From: Rutstroemia sp. NJR-2017a BVV2
Lineage: Eukaryota > Ascomycota > Leotiomycetes > Helotiales > Rutstroemiaceae
Direction of reading: 5' to 3'
DNA: 64,000 nt
Assembly: GCA_002946415.1 (NCBI GenBank)
Contig: NJPS01000016.1
Location: 186,001 to 250,000, forward strand
Position 1 is the stretch's first letter, and every line of letters starts with the position of its first letter. Below the pieces are notes generated by a model. It made no database searches, had not been told where the DNA came from, and saw only the letters and a program-made list of their open reading frames with translations. The position numbers and the translations under genes were made by a program. Shown here piece by piece: positions 9,833 to 20,748 of the stretch.

Positions 9833-11083
9833 ATTTGCCGACTAAAACAGGTGTTGGGCTAGAACGTTGGACAGCAAGACTGTAGTAGTAACGATGGCGT
9901 TGGCGACTTAAAATCAGTGGCAGAGAATGAGAGATTCAGGTTGAAATGGGTTATGATGAATAGCTCAATTTACTGTAAGAGTCGTTACCATAGTGGACAA
10001 GCGAGAGGCCTCAAAACTCAAGCTTACTAAGTCAGCGTTCAAGCGTTGTACAGTATTACTGGTTGTACTACTGTATGGATGTCACAGTCTGGAGGCCTCA
10101 TTCCACACTAATAATCGGGGTATAGCTGAACCGTCGACGTGCTTTAATGCGAACCAGTGATATATCTTCACTTCAGAGGAACCGTAGCCTGCTTGAAAAC
10201 CGTCGTGGTTTGACCTGAAGAAATGTGAGTTGATAGGTGTTAAATATAAGTTTCTCGATGAGAGGTACAATCATAACCCCTACAGCGCCGTGCTTTGACA
10301 TTCGTTCAATACTCTGGACGCCTTTTATAATAATCGGGATCTTTGTGTCGCTATACCGGAAATCAGTATGTACTTTAGAATTCCAGCCTAAGAAAAAAAT
10401 AGGAATTCAAAGGATACTAATCGTGGATTCTTGATATATCCCAAGACAATTGTGATCCTTACCTTATTTCTCTGGTATTGCACTGTAACACCGTTTTTTG
10501 GTGGTAAAATTAAGGTGTGGTCGATCCGGGATCTGGTACCTCCGATAAGGCTATTTTCCCATAGCCCTATAGGAGCTTCCTATAGACCTATGGGGATATC
10601 CTATAGACCTATGGGAATACCTTATAGGCCTATGGGAGAACAGCCCCCTCGGAGGTACCAGATCAAGTTTATAAAAGTAAGAATCCCGCTCAACCTAGTG
10701 TCTCTCTGCGCTTTCCATTCCCAAGATGGTACCCTGACACGCATGCCTGAACATTTCGTAAAGATGGCATGTAAGGGTGCAGAAAACAGCCGAATATTAC
10801 TATCAGAAGCATACCGTCTAAGCCACCAATCATAACACACAGTGCAGATCATACAACCATACAGCGTTAGCAACCGGAGACTTTCACTTGTAAATCGGAG
10901 TCGGAGCAATACAAATACAAATGTCGCCGGGAAAGTCTCCGGGATAGGATTCAACTGCTCAAGGTACTGCAACTAGCCTTCCTCGATCTTATCGTTTGAG
11001 TTTAATTCTAGTAACGCCCAAACTACGAATAATACACTCCCATAGTAACTTTTGAGCCTACAGCGCATGAACTCCACACAATC
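9833..11083. other. Divergent promoter region with a foldback element
   Basis: This 1.25 kb separates the minus-strand zinc-finger gene from the plus-strand dehydrogenase and must hold both promoters. Apart from the foldback repeat at 10530-10664 nothing is recognised. A 134-residue frame at 10431-10835 merely translates the foldback repeat. Confidence 0.5.
10530..10664. repeat. Foldback (MITE-like) element with long inverted ends
   Basis: The block starts GATCTGGTACCTCCGA and ends with its exact reverse complement, TCGGAGGTACCAGATC. The pairing continues inward with few mismatches through GGCT-TT-TCCCATAG-CCTATA, so each arm is about 45 bases. Between the arms are three direct copies of a TATAGACCTATGGG-like unit that are themselves partly palindromic. 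No target duplication is evident. It resembles a miniature inverted-repeat transposon or a strong hairpin. It sits in an intergenic region about 420 bases upstream of the dehydrogenase start. Confidence 0.65.
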
Positions 11084-12139
11084 ATGGCGTTTGCATCGTT
11101 TCACAACCTTAAAACGCAGTGGTTTCCTCCTGCGCCCAGATTCACAGATGCAAACGTGCCAGAGCAAAAGGGCAAGGTTTTTATTGTCACAGGAGGGAAT
11201 TCTGGGGTGGGCTACGCCTTGGTAAATTTTCTCTATTCCACCGGTGCCATAGTTTATATGGCATCACGATCGAAAGTACGTTCTATACCCTCAGATTCAT
11301 TTTGCATGACCTTAAATATTGTCTAGGAAAAAGCAGAAAAAGCAATCGCAGAAATCGAAGCAGCAACTCCTGCACCGAAACTACCGGGCATCATCAAGTT
11401 CCTCAAGCTCGACCTAAATGATCTCTTATCCGTCAAGGCAGCAGCAGCGGAATTTGCCAAACAAGAAACTAAAGTCGACGTGCTGTTCAATAATGCAGGT
11501 ATCGGGGCACGGAACGTTGGACCTGGTGCTAAAACTGTCCAAGGTCTGGATGTAATGTTCGGTGTACACTGCGTTGCAACACTTCTATTCACCATAAATC
11601 TGCTTCCACAACTTCGCGCTGCATCTACGGGAGGAAATTCGGCTCGTGTGGTCTGGACATCCAGTTTCCTCGCTGAAGGCGCATCCCCAAATAATGGAAT
11701 TGAGCTCAAGTGCCTAGATTCAGGATATCCTGATCTTGACAAGAACTACGCGATGTCGAAAGTGGGTGCATGGATGATTGGTCGTGAGTTTGCGAAGAGG
11801 TATGGGGAAGATGGAATCATCAGTGTTACTCAGAACCCAGGTGGTTTGAAAACTGGAGCATATGCCGGCTTGTCGTCTACTGCTTCGTTTTTTGTCAATC
11901 TTCTTCTTAGTGAACCGAAGTTTGGAGCATATACGAACTTGTACGCGGGGTTCTCAGGGGATATTACGTTGGAGAACAATGGCGCTTATGTAATTCCCTG
12001 GGGGAGACTTCGTGATAATAAGAACTGTCCTAGGAAGGATATCATTAAGGCTATGACGGATGAAGACAAAGGTGGTCTTGGATATCCCAGGAAGTTGTGG
12101 GAGTACTGCGAAGCGAAATGGGCAGAGAGCGGGGTATAA
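11084..12139 (+). CDS. Short-chain dehydrogenase/reductase
   Basis: Two exons (11084-11275 and 11327-12139), joined in phase 0 by a 51 nt intron with donor GTACGT and acceptor TCTAG, encode 334 residues. The Rossmann NAD(P) motif TGGNSGVG lies near residue 37, NNAG near 105, a WTSS strand carrying the catalytic Ser near 162, and the YAMSK catalytic Tyr-Lys pair near 188. PGGLKTGAY follows, where SDRs have the PG motif. This layout is that of classical/atypical SDRs related to retinol dehydrogenase and TIC32-like fungal proteins, which reduce or oxidise carbonyl/alcohol groups with NADP(H). No signal peptide is seen. The substrate is unknown; no tailoring cluster lies around it. Confidence 0.88.
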
Positions 12140-12718
12140 GAAGGCAGAGTCGAAGATTAGCCAGGATATATGAAGGCGCAGATTCATTCCATCGCTTCAG
12201 CATCGTTCACTTCATATCTATTTGATATTTATTATTATATCTCTTATGGTCGGTCGTGAGAAATCTAATTTCGTCGCAATTTCATATGCTAGTATGTCTA
12301 CATTACACCTTGCTTGCAGGTACTAACAAAATCTCGGCATCCATGGCAAGTATCCTCGTGGGTGGCCCCACTTATGCTTGGACCATGCCAGCATGTGCCT
12401 AAGTGGGCGAAAGCGAGTGAGCTGAAAAATTATCCCTCCCCTCTTTCTTTTTTGGTAATGCTACATAGTTGTAGATGCAACCTTCCAAATGGGGAATGGT
12501 GGAATAAAAGAAAGGCTACAGCCTTTCTCATAGTTACATACTCGTCTTCTTCTGTCTTTATCTTTCATGAAGAAAGTTATCGACAGTCAGTCATATTTTC
12601 CGATACACTAATATATGTTTATGTAAGTCTTTATGCTGTCGTTCTGTGAAGTTTCGAGTGCTGATACCTGTGGTTAGGAAGTCCAGAATACGGAAATTTT
12701 GCGCAAGGCTGTACCAAA
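12140..12718. other. Intergenic, promoter of the PNP-NACHT-ankyrin gene
   Basis: No gene is seen. The stretch contains an imperfect inverted repeat around 12365-12412 (CCCACTTATGC against GCATGTGCCTAAGTGGG) and AT-rich sequence directly before the NLR start codon. Confidence 0.45.
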
Positions 12719-15700
12719 ATGGCCGAAACCCCTCGATCATTTAGACACGAAGATTATACGGTGGGATGGATATGCGCTCTTCCTGAGACTGAGCTAGTAG
12801 TGGCACGAGCAATGTTGGATGAAGAACACCCAATGCTACCTGCTGCAGATCCTGGAGACACGAATGTTTATGTGCTAGGGAGGATTGGATCACATAACGT
12901 TGTGATTGCATGTTTACCTGACGAAAATACAGGCAAGGTGTCAGCCGCGATAGTTGCAAAAGATATGCTCCGTAGCTTCAAGGCAATCAGGTTTGGTTTG
13001 ATGGTCGGTATTGGCGGTGCTGCACCATTTCCCGAGGATCACGATCTTCCTGGGACTGCCAGCGAAGATTCCGAAGAAGAGGATAATGAAGCCGCGGTTG
13101 AAAGAGATATAAGGCTCGGAGATGTCGTCGTTAGCCTGCAGACCAAAACCACTGATGCTGTTGTTCAGTATGATTTTGGAAAATCACTACGAGGAGGTGA
13201 ATTTATTCAAAATGGAAGGCTGAATATACCAGCAAATATTCTGCTAAGTGCAGTGGGCAACCTTAAGAGCAAGCATATACAAAAAGGTACTGATGCTATT
13301 TCGGGGTATCTTTCGAGCATGGTGTCTGCAAATCCCCGTCTAGCCGGGAAGTTTGAATATCAAGGGGTCAAAAGAGACCGACTTTTCAAGGAAAATGTTG
13401 TTCACAAAGCCGATAAGAAGTCATGTAAGGGTTGCTGTGGTGTAGCTGATGTTAATCTCGTGCGACGAAGACAACGAGCAGACATGTTACCTGTATTGCA
13501 TTATGGGACTATTGGATCTGCAGATCAGGTTATGAAAGATCCAGTTTTGAGGAACAAGTGGGCCAAAGAGAAGAATATTATATGTTTTGAGATGGAAGCA
13601 GCAGGTAATTTCAAATACTTTACTTCCGAAAGTCGTCGTGTTCGGCTGATACCATAAATTTAGGCTTGATGAATACATTTCCATGCGTAGTTATCAGGGG
13701 AATCAGCGATTATGCCGATTCACACAAAAATTGGACATGGCAACCATATGCTGCAGCAGTCGCTGCAGCATACGCCAAAGAACTTCTTCATGTCATACCT
13801 GGACAGGCTGTAACAGCCATTGATCCAATCATCTCTGAACTTGGTAATTACTGCTAGTCATTATAATTTGAGTCATGTTGATACTTTGCGTGGAATTTGC
13901 TGGAATCACTGACAATATGTCTTATTTAATCGCTCTGGGGCGTTTTGAAGGCATGTATCATAGCAGATCGTACAGGAACTTACTCAAACCAAAATGAGAT
14001 AGTCCAGATTTCCCCACTGCAAAGCCAGTCCCTATGAGCAGTGCCATAGGCAAAAATGAGAGCATTCCAATTTCCGCTGACTTTTTGTATCATCTCGAAT
14101 TTGTTGTTTTTAGATTCATCTATATGCTAGAATGCGAATAACTAATACACCCTTCTTGTAGCTGCGAATACGGACAAGATGATACAACACCACGCCGCGG
14201 ACACGGATAGAATGATGCAACATCAAACTGCGAACACAGATAAGGCTATAAAGCATCAAGAACAATGGCGAAGATCAGATAAGGAAGAAGAATGTCTTCA
14301 GTCGTTCCGTACTATCAATAACACCAGCAACAACTACGAGCACCAGAAGAATTTGAACCCCCCTCGAGTAGAAAACACTTGCCTCTGGTTCTTACAAAAT
14401 TCTAAATTTCTCGATTGGAAAGATAGATTAACATCGAGACTACTTTGGGTAACTGCCGACCCGGGTTGCGGGAAGTCTGTGCTGTCGAAGGCACTCGTCG
14501 ATGAATATTTGCTTGGACAACAAGAGAACAATACAGTTGTCTGCTACTTTTTCTTCAAGGACACATCTCCTGAACAGCGAAGCCCTGTATACGCGTTGTC
14601 CGCTCTACTTCATCAGCTCTTTAATTCTGAAAAAGGAGCTAAGCTTATCAGTCATGCTCTTCCCGCTTACATCGCGAACAAGGAGAGCCTTGCTACAAAT
14701 ATTGACCTTCTATGGTCTACTATTCGAGAAGTTGCAAAAGATCCGGAATGCCCAAGGATCATCTTCCTATTAGATGCTCTCGATGAATGTGAATCAAAAT
14801 CACAATTAAATCTTATTTGGAAACTCAAAGGTTTCGAAGAGATGCGAATAACTAATACGGAGACTATGAGGAATTTCCAATTCCTTGTTACTAGCCGTCC
14901 GTATTGGGACATTGAGAGAGAATTCCACGAGCTCATCAGTAAGATGCCCAATATACGACTTCAAGCCGAGGAGACATCAGACGTCCTTCGTTCGGAGATA
15001 AAGCATGTTATCGAAGCCAGGTTAGACCAGTTGGTTAGAAGGAAAATCATTGCAAGCGCAAAAGCTTATAACTTGCTAAGGAAAAGCATTTCAGAGATTG
15101 TGAACAGAACATATCTTTGGGTGCATCTCGTCTTCCAGGAAATTGGGAGAGAGCCAAGACTTGATGTCAAAACGGTCGAAAATCTTATCTTGCCGCCATC
15201 TTTAGATGAAGCGTACGAGGCCATTTTACGCAAGAGCAAGAAACCCGAAGATGCCAAAAGATTGCTTCATATCGTTGTGGGAGCAAAAAGGCCTCTTTCA
15301 TTACGAGAGACAGCAACAGCATTATACATTACAGAAGAAAAACATTGTCATGAAGACCTCGAACTTCAAGGAAACGAACAATTCAAGAACACTATCCGGG
15401 ATTTGTGTGGCCTCTTTGTTAGCGTAGTTGATGAGAAAGTTTTTCTGATTCATCAGACAGCCAAGGAATTTCTTGTCAACCATTCCCACACAAATAACTT
15501 AACTTCTGTGTCATGGAAGGGATCACTAGCACCAGAAACCTCAAACCTTATACTGGCGAAATGTTGTTTATCATATTTGTTGTTCGACGAGTTCAAGCAA
15601 TTATTGTCGCTAAAAGAAAAATCTATGAGCATCTATTCCAGGCTGCGTCTAAGGGGAATGGAACCAAGAATGTTGCAAGAATATATTTCCCTATTTCCTG

Positions 15701-18045
15701 AAAGAAGCAGTTTCCTAGGCTACTCAGCCAGCATGTGGTATGAGCACCTTCGGGAAGTTGGACCAATTGATGGTAGTCTCCTGGTAAAAATGTGCTTCGA
15801 TTTGCGCACTGTGGATTTTTTCTTTTTTCGATATTGGTTTCCATTTTATGAGCATCGCTCTCGTCCTGCTGTGCTAGTTCCATACCAGAAACAACCAAGC
15901 TGGAAAAATCTAGTGCTCTTCTTCGCCTGTCTTGGGCTGAATAACCTAATGGTAGCTTTGCCAATCGACAAGATGGAAATTGATTTTAAGGACCAGAGAG
16001 GCGCGACAGGTTTAATTCGGGCCGCAGAAAAGAACCATGAAGGAATGGTAAAGCTATTGCTGGAAAAAGGTGCTAATGTGAATGCACAATGTGGTATTGT
16101 TAATACTGCACTTCAAGCTGCATGCTATAGGGGAAACGAAGCAGTAGTAAGGATATTGCTGGAAAAAGGTGCTAATGCGAATATACAAGGTGGTTATTTT
16201 AATACTGCACTTCAAGAAGCATGCTATAGGGGAAACGAAGCAGTAGTGAGGATATTGCTGGAAAAAGGTGCTGATGTGAATATACAAGGTGGTAATTATA
16301 ATACTGCACTTCAAGCAGCATGCTATAGGGGAAACGAAGCAGTAGTAAGGATGTTGCTGGAAAAAGGTGCTGATGTGAATATACAAGGTGGTAATTATAA
16401 TACTGCACTTCAAGAAGCATGCGATAGGGGAAACGAAGCAGTAGTAAGGATGTTGCTGGAAAAAGGTGCTGATGTGAATATACAAGGTGGTAATTATAAT
16501 ACTGCACTTCAAGCAGCATGCTATAGGGGAAACGAAGCAGTAGTGAGGATATTGCTGGAAAAAGGTGCTGATGTGAATATACAAGGTGGTAATTATAATA
16601 CTGCACTTCAAGCAGCATGCTATAGGGGAAACGAAGCAGTAGTAAGGATATTGCTGGAAAAAGGTGCTAATATGAATGCACAAGGTGGTAGTTTTGATAC
16701 TGCACTTCAAGCAGCATGCTATAGGGGAAACGAAGCAGTAGTAAGGATATTGCTGGAAAAAGGTGCTAATATGAATGCACAAGATGGTATTTATAATACT
16801 GCATTTCAAGAAGCATGCGATAGGGGAAATGAAGCAATAGTAAGGCTATTACTTCAGACAGGAAAAGTCAATGCTGATTCGAGAGATAATGCTGGTCGGA
16901 CGCTTCTATCGCATGTTACTAGATATACAACTGCAACCATTGTCGAAATACTTCTTCAAACATGCCGGGCTGATCTTAATTCTAAGGATAACAACAATCG
17001 GACACCACTTTCATGGGCTGCTGAACATGGAAATATTCCAATGATAGAATTGCTCCTCCAGGTGAAGAACATCGAAGTTGATTCGAAAGACAGGGATGGT
17101 TACACACCATTATGGTGGGCTGCGAGCTGCCATGATGATACTGAGGCAGTGGATCTTTTACTCAAAACAGGCAGAGTTGAGGTTGATTCAAGAGATGCCA
17201 ATGGTCGAACACCACTATCCTGGGCTGCAGAACTTAATCGGCCAGCAATAGTGCAGTTGCTACTAGAGACAGGCAAAGCTGGCATCGAATCGAGAGATAA
17301 ATATGGGCAAACGCCATTGTTTCATGCTGCTAAATATGGAAGCGCGGAAGCAGTGGAAGAATTGCTCAAAACAGGAAAAGTTCAGGTTGATCTGAGAGAT
17401 ATTGATGGCCGAACAGCATTATCATTGGCTGCTGAATATGGCCAGTTAGAAGTAATTAAAATATTGCTCAAAACAGAAAAAGTTCAGGTTGATCTGAGAG
17501 ATGCTCAGGGTCGGACGCCATTGTCATTGGCTGCTGAATGGGGACATGCGGGTGTGGTAAAGAGCTTGCTCAGGGGCGAAGCAAATGCTGAGCTGGAAGA
17601 CACATGCGGTCGGACGCCCTTGTCGTGGGCCGCTGGGAATGGAAGTCTTCAAACAATGAAACTATTACTCAAGTTAAGCGGAAAAACTCTTAAATTGAAG
17701 AACAAAAAGCGCCAAAGAGCATCATTGCGGATCATCAGAAATATGAGAGCGAAAATGTTACCGCTGAACACTCTTGTGAGGCTAAAGGGGCCTCGACTTA
17801 CACGGAGCAGCACTACTTCTGCCGCAGCGAACAAGGAAAAATGGGTGATGGTACGAGCATTGGCGTATTGTATGCATAATCAAGGTGATGAAGATGAGGA
17901 TGAAGATGAGGATGAAGATGAAGGTGAAGATGAAGATGAGGATGAAGATGAGGATGAGGATGAAGATGAGGATGAGGATGAAGATGAGGATGAGGATGAA
18001 GATGAGGATGAGGATGAGGATGAAGAGTGGTGTTGGAACCACTAA
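12719..18045 (+). CDS. NLR-type protein: PNP_UDP domain, NACHT ATPase, ankyrin repeats
   Basis: Three exons (12719-13604, 13664-13843, 14162-18045) encode 1,649 residues; the joins restore [24 protein letters not shown] and an unbroken NACHT lead-in. Residues about 10-345 are a nucleoside-phosphorylase-like domain (YTVGWICALPETEL, GLMVGIGGAAP, DIRLGDVVVS, HYGTIGSADQVMKD, ISDYAD). Residues about 420-620 are a NACHT: Walker A TADPGCGKS near 450 and Walker B IIFLLDALDE. A winged-helix region follows (KRPLSLRETATALYI). About 17 ankyrin repeats start near residue 975; eight are nearly identical 33-residue units. The C-terminus is a run of about 40 Asp/Glu residues. This is the standard fungal STAND receptor plan: an N-terminal effector domain, an ATP switch and a C-terminal sensor, acting in non-self recognition or cell-death control. 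The 318 nt second intron is unusually long, so an extra short exon there is possible. Confidence 0.88.
16040..16840 (+). repeat. Tandem 99-base ankyrin-coding repeat, about 8 copies
   Basis: Copies of a 99-base unit start every 99 bases (GGAAAAAGGTGCT at 16059, 16158, 16257, 16356, 16455, 16554, 16653 and 16752). Each encodes one 33-residue ankyrin repeat of the form GNEAVVRILLEKGADVNIQ. Units differ at only a few positions, clustered at the beta-hairpin residues (CGIVN, GYFN, GNYN, GSFD, GIYN). It lies inside the NLR gene, and the near identity indicates recent amplification or gene conversion. Confidence 0.92.
17886..18024 (+). repeat. GATGAG/GATGAA microsatellite coding an acidic tail
   Basis: A hexanucleotide-like run of GATGAG and GATGAA codon pairs encodes about 45 alternating Asp and Glu residues at the C-terminus of the NLR. 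Length polymorphism is expected. The antisense frame is an artefact of the repeat. Confidence 0.9.
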
Positions 18046-19110
18046 AGTGGGTAGGTGGGGCAGGTGCCCACTACCTTAAACTGAACGTCGTAGAGATCGA
18101 TTAGGCTTACTGTTGGGACGAGTGGCAAAGCGCATTCACTCGTACTGGAGGTAATCTCCACCACTTTTAAGTGAATGGAATTTGTAATTAGTCTACAGCA
18201 TTACACCATTTCAGGTGCAAATAATAAGGGCTGCAATGCCCACCCAGAATAAGAAGAAGCATATATCATCAACCGTTATTTTGGCCACTTCACAGCAGTG
18301 GGTAAGGTGACGAATCAACCTGATATGTACCAACACTTACAAAGCCTATGACTTCAGGCTTACGACGCCTGTGGCAAATAGGCTTGAGAGGCCTAAGGCA
18401 ATAGGCCTGAAAGGCCTATAAATATAGCTAGTCCTTCCCACTGTAGATAGCTCATTAGAACAGTTGAATCAAGCATCAGTTGCACCTACTTTTAAATCCC
18501 TTTAAAGCCTATAGGCACTCTTTTACATACCAACCTGCTGTGCAATATAAGCCTGTCCAACAAGCGGTGACTTTAAATGAAACTTTCTTCGAATAACTCT
18601 TTGAACGTCAAATGTTACTGGTTTAGTGAGCAGTCAATTTCCAAGTACCATTCACTATTTGAAGCTGCAACCACATCTGTATAGACATCGTAGTCAACAT
18701 AGTCTGCCAGTTGCCCTTGTTCACCATCAGAGTAAGTATGAGTTCCAATATTGATATTTTCCCTCGCTATACAACAATGTTGTTAACTGTAACTGATATA
18801 TAGTCATTCGAACATACTGTGTATATCTAAGGTTCCGACTTCTCTTGCTTTCAAATAAAAATTTCTAGATGCTGGATTAAGGAAGGCTTAGGAAGCTATC
18901 TCTGGGAGGTGGAGGCAGATATGATTTTCTTGACAAGCTCAATTTTACTTAGAGGTATATCTGCTAGGCACTAAGTTGTTGGTACTAACAAGGCCTTGTG
19001 TTGGAATTTCTATTATCCATATTCGGGAATTTCATTAGACAATATAGTAATAAGAAATACCTAAATCGGAAATCGTACTTTCGGTTAGTGTTGTGCTGGA
19101 ACTGGAAAAT
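18046..19110. other. AT-rich intergenic region, possible decayed LTR
   Basis: No coding region is recognised. Between 18330 and 18480 there are AGGCCT/TAGGCCT palindromes followed by CTATAAATATAG (TATA-like) and TTGAATCAAGCATCAG, a layout seen in many fungal LTRs. Clear TG...CA ends and a target duplication were not found. Confidence 0.4.
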
Positions 19111-19206
19111 TGGGCATCCCGTCCGCTCTACCATATACAAGCCTTGAATCGGTGGGTTAGTAGTTGGGTGGGTGACCACCAGCGAATCCCCACTGTTGTT
19201 GTATGT
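19111..19206 (+). pseudogene. 5'-truncated 5S rRNA copy
   Basis: This stretch matches the last 96 or so bases of the full 5S gene at 39897-40015 (TGGGCATCCCGTCCGCTCT, GCCTTGAATCGGTGG, AGTTGGGTGGGTGACCACC, AGCGAATCCCCACTGTTG) and is followed by a T-run terminator. The first 23 bases, which form helix I and one strand of helix II, do not match, and there is a GTT insertion near the 3' end. The internal control region is largely kept, but the RNA could not fold normally, so it is called a pseudogene. Confidence 0.85.
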
Positions 19207-20748
19207 TTTCTTTTTGCTTTTGTTTCTCCTTGAATTTTTGATTCTGAGGGATGGGGCTCTCTGCTTGTTTTATATTCTACTTCTGGATATGTTTTTACTT
19301 TGCAGTTTCGTTATCACAGTATACTCGATATCACCAAACCATTTGTTTCTGTCAATAAAGATCTTGAATTTTAATCATTCCATCTAGACCAACAACCTCA
19401 TCCTCTCAACCTCAACAACAGAGCACCTACAACCATATCCTTATAATCCCCCCGGCCTACCACCCCCTCATCAACCCTACCCCTACCCCTACCCCTACTC
19501 CCCCTTCCCTCCCCCTCTCCCTAAAAACCAAAACTCCGAGTCTTTCCTACCTGTCCCCTCTCTATCTCACCTCCCCTTCCTCAATCTCGCTCTTTATCTC
19601 GCTCTCCATCTCCGTCTCCCCAACTTCTCACTTACCCACCACTCCACCTTCCCACATATAAAGCCCATCCATCCATCCATCCAAACCCCTCGCAACCTCA
19701 TCGAACTCCTGAAAAAAGAAAACTCTATTTCCAAACTCCCGACTCCTCTTCTCTCCTCTTCTCTCCTCTTCTCTCCTCTTCTCTCTTCTCCTCTCCTCTC
19801 CTCTCCTCTCCTCTCCTCTCCGTGAAACACAAAAATAACCATAACCAGAAACCAAAACCACCACTCCCCCGTGAAGAAACCTTCTTCCACCTTCCACCTT
19901 CCACTTCCACTTCCACTTCCACTTCCACTTCCACTTCCACTTCCACTTCCACTTCCACTTCCACTTCCACTTCCACTTCCACTTCCACTTCCACTTCCAC
20001 TTCCACTTCCACTTCCACTTCCACTTCCATCTCCAACTTACTCAACCCTCCACCTCCACCTACCCCCCAACCTATCCATCCCCCCAGCATATTCCCTCCT
20101 GCAAAAAGAGCTCGCTACTAGTATCAGGAGCGAGAAAATCACGATGTGAATACAGACGGGATTCACAGGGAGAGGGGAAGGGGAGTTGTGCTAGCCTGAG
20201 TGATGCAATATATAGGGTGAATATAGGTGTTAGATGCGGACACTTGCTTGTGAGGAGTTGGGGAGAGGTGCTGGGAGAGGGGTATAAGGTTTGTGTCGAG
20301 GTAGGTGGGGGTATATATGAGATAAGAATCATAAGATAGATATAGGAGAGTTGGAAGGAATTATATATATATATTAGTATAGTATGAATATAAGGAAACG
20401 AATAACTGGATACTATAGAAACTGATAGGTAGATTTCCTCTTGGGAAAGAGGTTATATACTATGAAATAAATGTTGAAATATCCTTTATAGAAAGATGTA
20501 AGTGATTGGTAAGATATTGAAATGTAATATATTTGCTATCTTGAGTTGAACCCCTCAAGCCAAAATAGAATGGCTTTAGATATTCTTACTTAAATATTCA
20601 TAATTTCCTGATACCATGGAAAGGTATAAACATCACCCTCCAGCACCGATCTATCGCCAAAGCCATATCGCCCTTCATATTTCCAACCCCTCAAATACGA
20701 ATACATATCCATCCACTTCCCATCCCCCTCCCCATCTCATACCGCTCC
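19207..20748. other. Intergenic, low-complexity pyrimidine-rich DNA
   Basis: This stretch contains ACCCCT runs near 19478-19500, a CTCTTCTC run at 19740-19820, the CTTCCA hexanucleotide array, and the 3' flank of the bleomycin hydrolase gene. Frames across the repeats (poly Ser-Thr, Leu-Pro, Glu-Val) are artefacts. Part of 20580-20748 is duplicated near 39001-39160. Confidence 0.6.
19886..20030. repeat. (CTTCCA)n hexanucleotide array
   Basis: About 22 nearly perfect copies of ACTTCC/CTTCCA stand in tandem. It is a non-coding microsatellite and a likely length-polymorphic locus. Confidence 0.95.

Noticed and set aside
16054..16809. 251-codon minus-strand frame with repeated CIHISTFFQQ units
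   Set aside because: It is the exact antisense of the ankyrin repeat array, open only because the same unit is repeated.
19822..20149. Plus-strand frames coding poly Ser-Thr and Leu-Pro
   Set aside because: They are translations of the CTTCCA microsatellite.
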